A stretch of DNA of 6,247 bases from an uncultured Clostridia bacterium (GTDB lineage: Bacteria; Bacillota; Clostridia; Christensenellales; UBA3700). Position 1 is the first letter of the stretch, and each line of letters starts with the position of its first letter. The stretch lies in contig CAMWSW010000057.1 in NCBI GenBank assembly GCA_947176975.1, positions 1 to 6,247 on the forward strand, in the 5' to 3' direction. A program made the position numbers and the translations under genes. Of this stretch, positions 5,527 to 6,247 are shown piece by piece. The notes under the pieces are model-generated. The model saw only the letters and a program-made list of their open reading frames with translations, ran no database searches and had not been told where the DNA came from.

Positions 5527-6247
5527 TTAATTACAAATAAGTAGTTCGTTTATTTTACCACGGTTTTCGGCTTTGCTGTTTATCATACGAGTTGCCGATA
5601 CGCGCTTAATTTTATATTCCTTGTAAAGCTCATCAAAGAAAGAGTCATTCGGGTTGACGTTTTTTGGATCAGAATTACTTAAAACAATTTTTGCGCCGCT
5701 ATCATTTATTTCATCAATGAATTTTGCAAGTCTAATTTGCTGATTGTCATCAAATATATCGGCATTATACGACGTAAAATCCGACGTTTTTGAAAGCGGA
5801 CGATAAGGCGGATCAAGATACACAAACGTATTTTTATCTATAAACTGTTTGGAATTTGAATAATCGCTGCATACAATAGTTACATTTTGTAAAGCAGTAT
5901 GAATATTTCGCAAATTTTCACTATCGCAAATAGCGGGATTTTTATATGCTCCCATAGGTACGTTAAAGTGTCCTTTGCGATTTACTCGATAAAGACCATT
6001 AAAGCAGGTTTTATTTAAGAATATAAAATATGACGCTTTATTTACTGCCGTTGTAATATTTAAATTCGTAGTATTAAATTTATCACGAATAGAGTAGTAA
6101 TAAAATTTTCTATCATTTTCATCCATAGATAAAAACAACATTTGCATTTCTTGCAATTTCTCGATAAGAATCTCTACGTCGTTTTTGATAACTTGATAAG
6201 CATTTATAAGTTCAGCATTAATATCACTGATAAATAACTCTTCAAAG
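5527..6247 (-). CDS. Dam-type GATC DNA adenine methyltransferase, 5' end outside window
   Basis: This is an N6-adenine methyltransferase of the D12/Dam class (DpnM, MboA and Dam relatives). It should methylate GATC and protect the host from the endonuclease encoded next. The frame is open to the right edge and has no start there, so 239 C-terminal residues are visible. They begin FEELFISDINAELINAYQ, the segment just after motif I in Dam proteins. Motif I (FxGxG) and the N-terminus lie outside. Within the window are NKTCFNGLYRVNRKGHFNVP, characteristic of the target-recognition region, then the catalytic DPPY (codons 5814-5803) with TSDFTSYN, a VLSNSD strand, and a C-terminal RGKINELLI. A TTG at 6156 could be misread as a start, but the homology continues unbroken upstream of it. 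The gene leads the visible part of the operon. Any promoter lies beyond the window. Confidence 0.95.
   Translation of the reverse strand, partial: FEELFISDINAELINAYQVIKNDVEILIEKLQEMQMLFLSMDENDRKFYYYSIRDKFNTTNLNITTAVNKASYFIFLNKTCFNGLYRVNRKGHFNVPMGAYKNPAICDSENLRNIHTALQNVTIVCSDYSNSKQFIDKNTFVYLDPPYRPLSKTSDFTSYNADIFDDNQQIRLAKFIDEINDSGAKIVLSNSDPKNVNPNDSFFDELYKEYKIKRVSATRMINSKAENRGKINELLICN

Noticed and set aside
5527..6156. Dam-type methyltransferase as a complete 209-residue protein starting at TTG 6156
   Set aside because: The frame stays open to the window edge and the upstream 30 codons match the Dam family, including the INAELIN segment. The gene is cut by the window, not short.
1..6247. CRISPR array, tRNA, rRNA, insertion sequence or integrase
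   Set aside because: I saw no regularly spaced repeats, no cloverleaf or rRNA-like stretches, and no transposase or recombinase motifs in any frame.

Overview
The window looks like origin-proximal chromosome from a low-G+C bacterium, most likely a member of the Bacillota (Firmicutes). It is AT-rich by eye (roughly 35% G+C). It carries dnaA, recF and perfect or near-perfect 9-mer DnaA boxes, all genes end in TAA, and every reading frame is intact under the standard bacterial code. I cannot name the genus.

Layout. Positions 1-124 are an AT-rich spacer downstream of dnaA with two abutting DnaA boxes, so part of the replication origin probably lies here or just to the left. Positions 125-1480 (minus) are dnaA. 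Positions 1481-1567 are a divergent promoter region. Positions 1568-2647 (plus) are recF. Positions 2648-2793 are a spacer with a hairpin/repeat-like segment. Positions 2794-3345 (plus) are a GNAT acetyltransferase. From 3365 to the right edge runs one tightly packed minus-strand operon of four genes. In transcription order these are a Dam-type GATC adenine methyltransferase (5' end outside the window), a DpnII-type GATC endonuclease, a 179-residue protein I do not recognise, and a second DNA methyltransferase with a different architecture.

The minus-strand operon is a DpnII/MboI-like type II restriction-modification system. The leading methyltransferase should methylate adenine in GATC, and the endonuclease should cut unmethylated GATC. 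The usual third gene (DpnA-like, motif order IV then I) is absent from the visible part. In its place are the unknown small protein and a methyltransferase with order X-I-IV and a THPPY motif. This pair is the least explained part of the window and the best candidate for something new. It could be an accessory module of the GATC system or a second, nested modification or restriction unit.

Other points of interest are the divergent dnaA/recF arrangement with no dnaN between them, the promoter geometry that predicts leaderless or nearly leaderless dnaA and recF transcripts, and the low number of GATC sites (eight found by eye).
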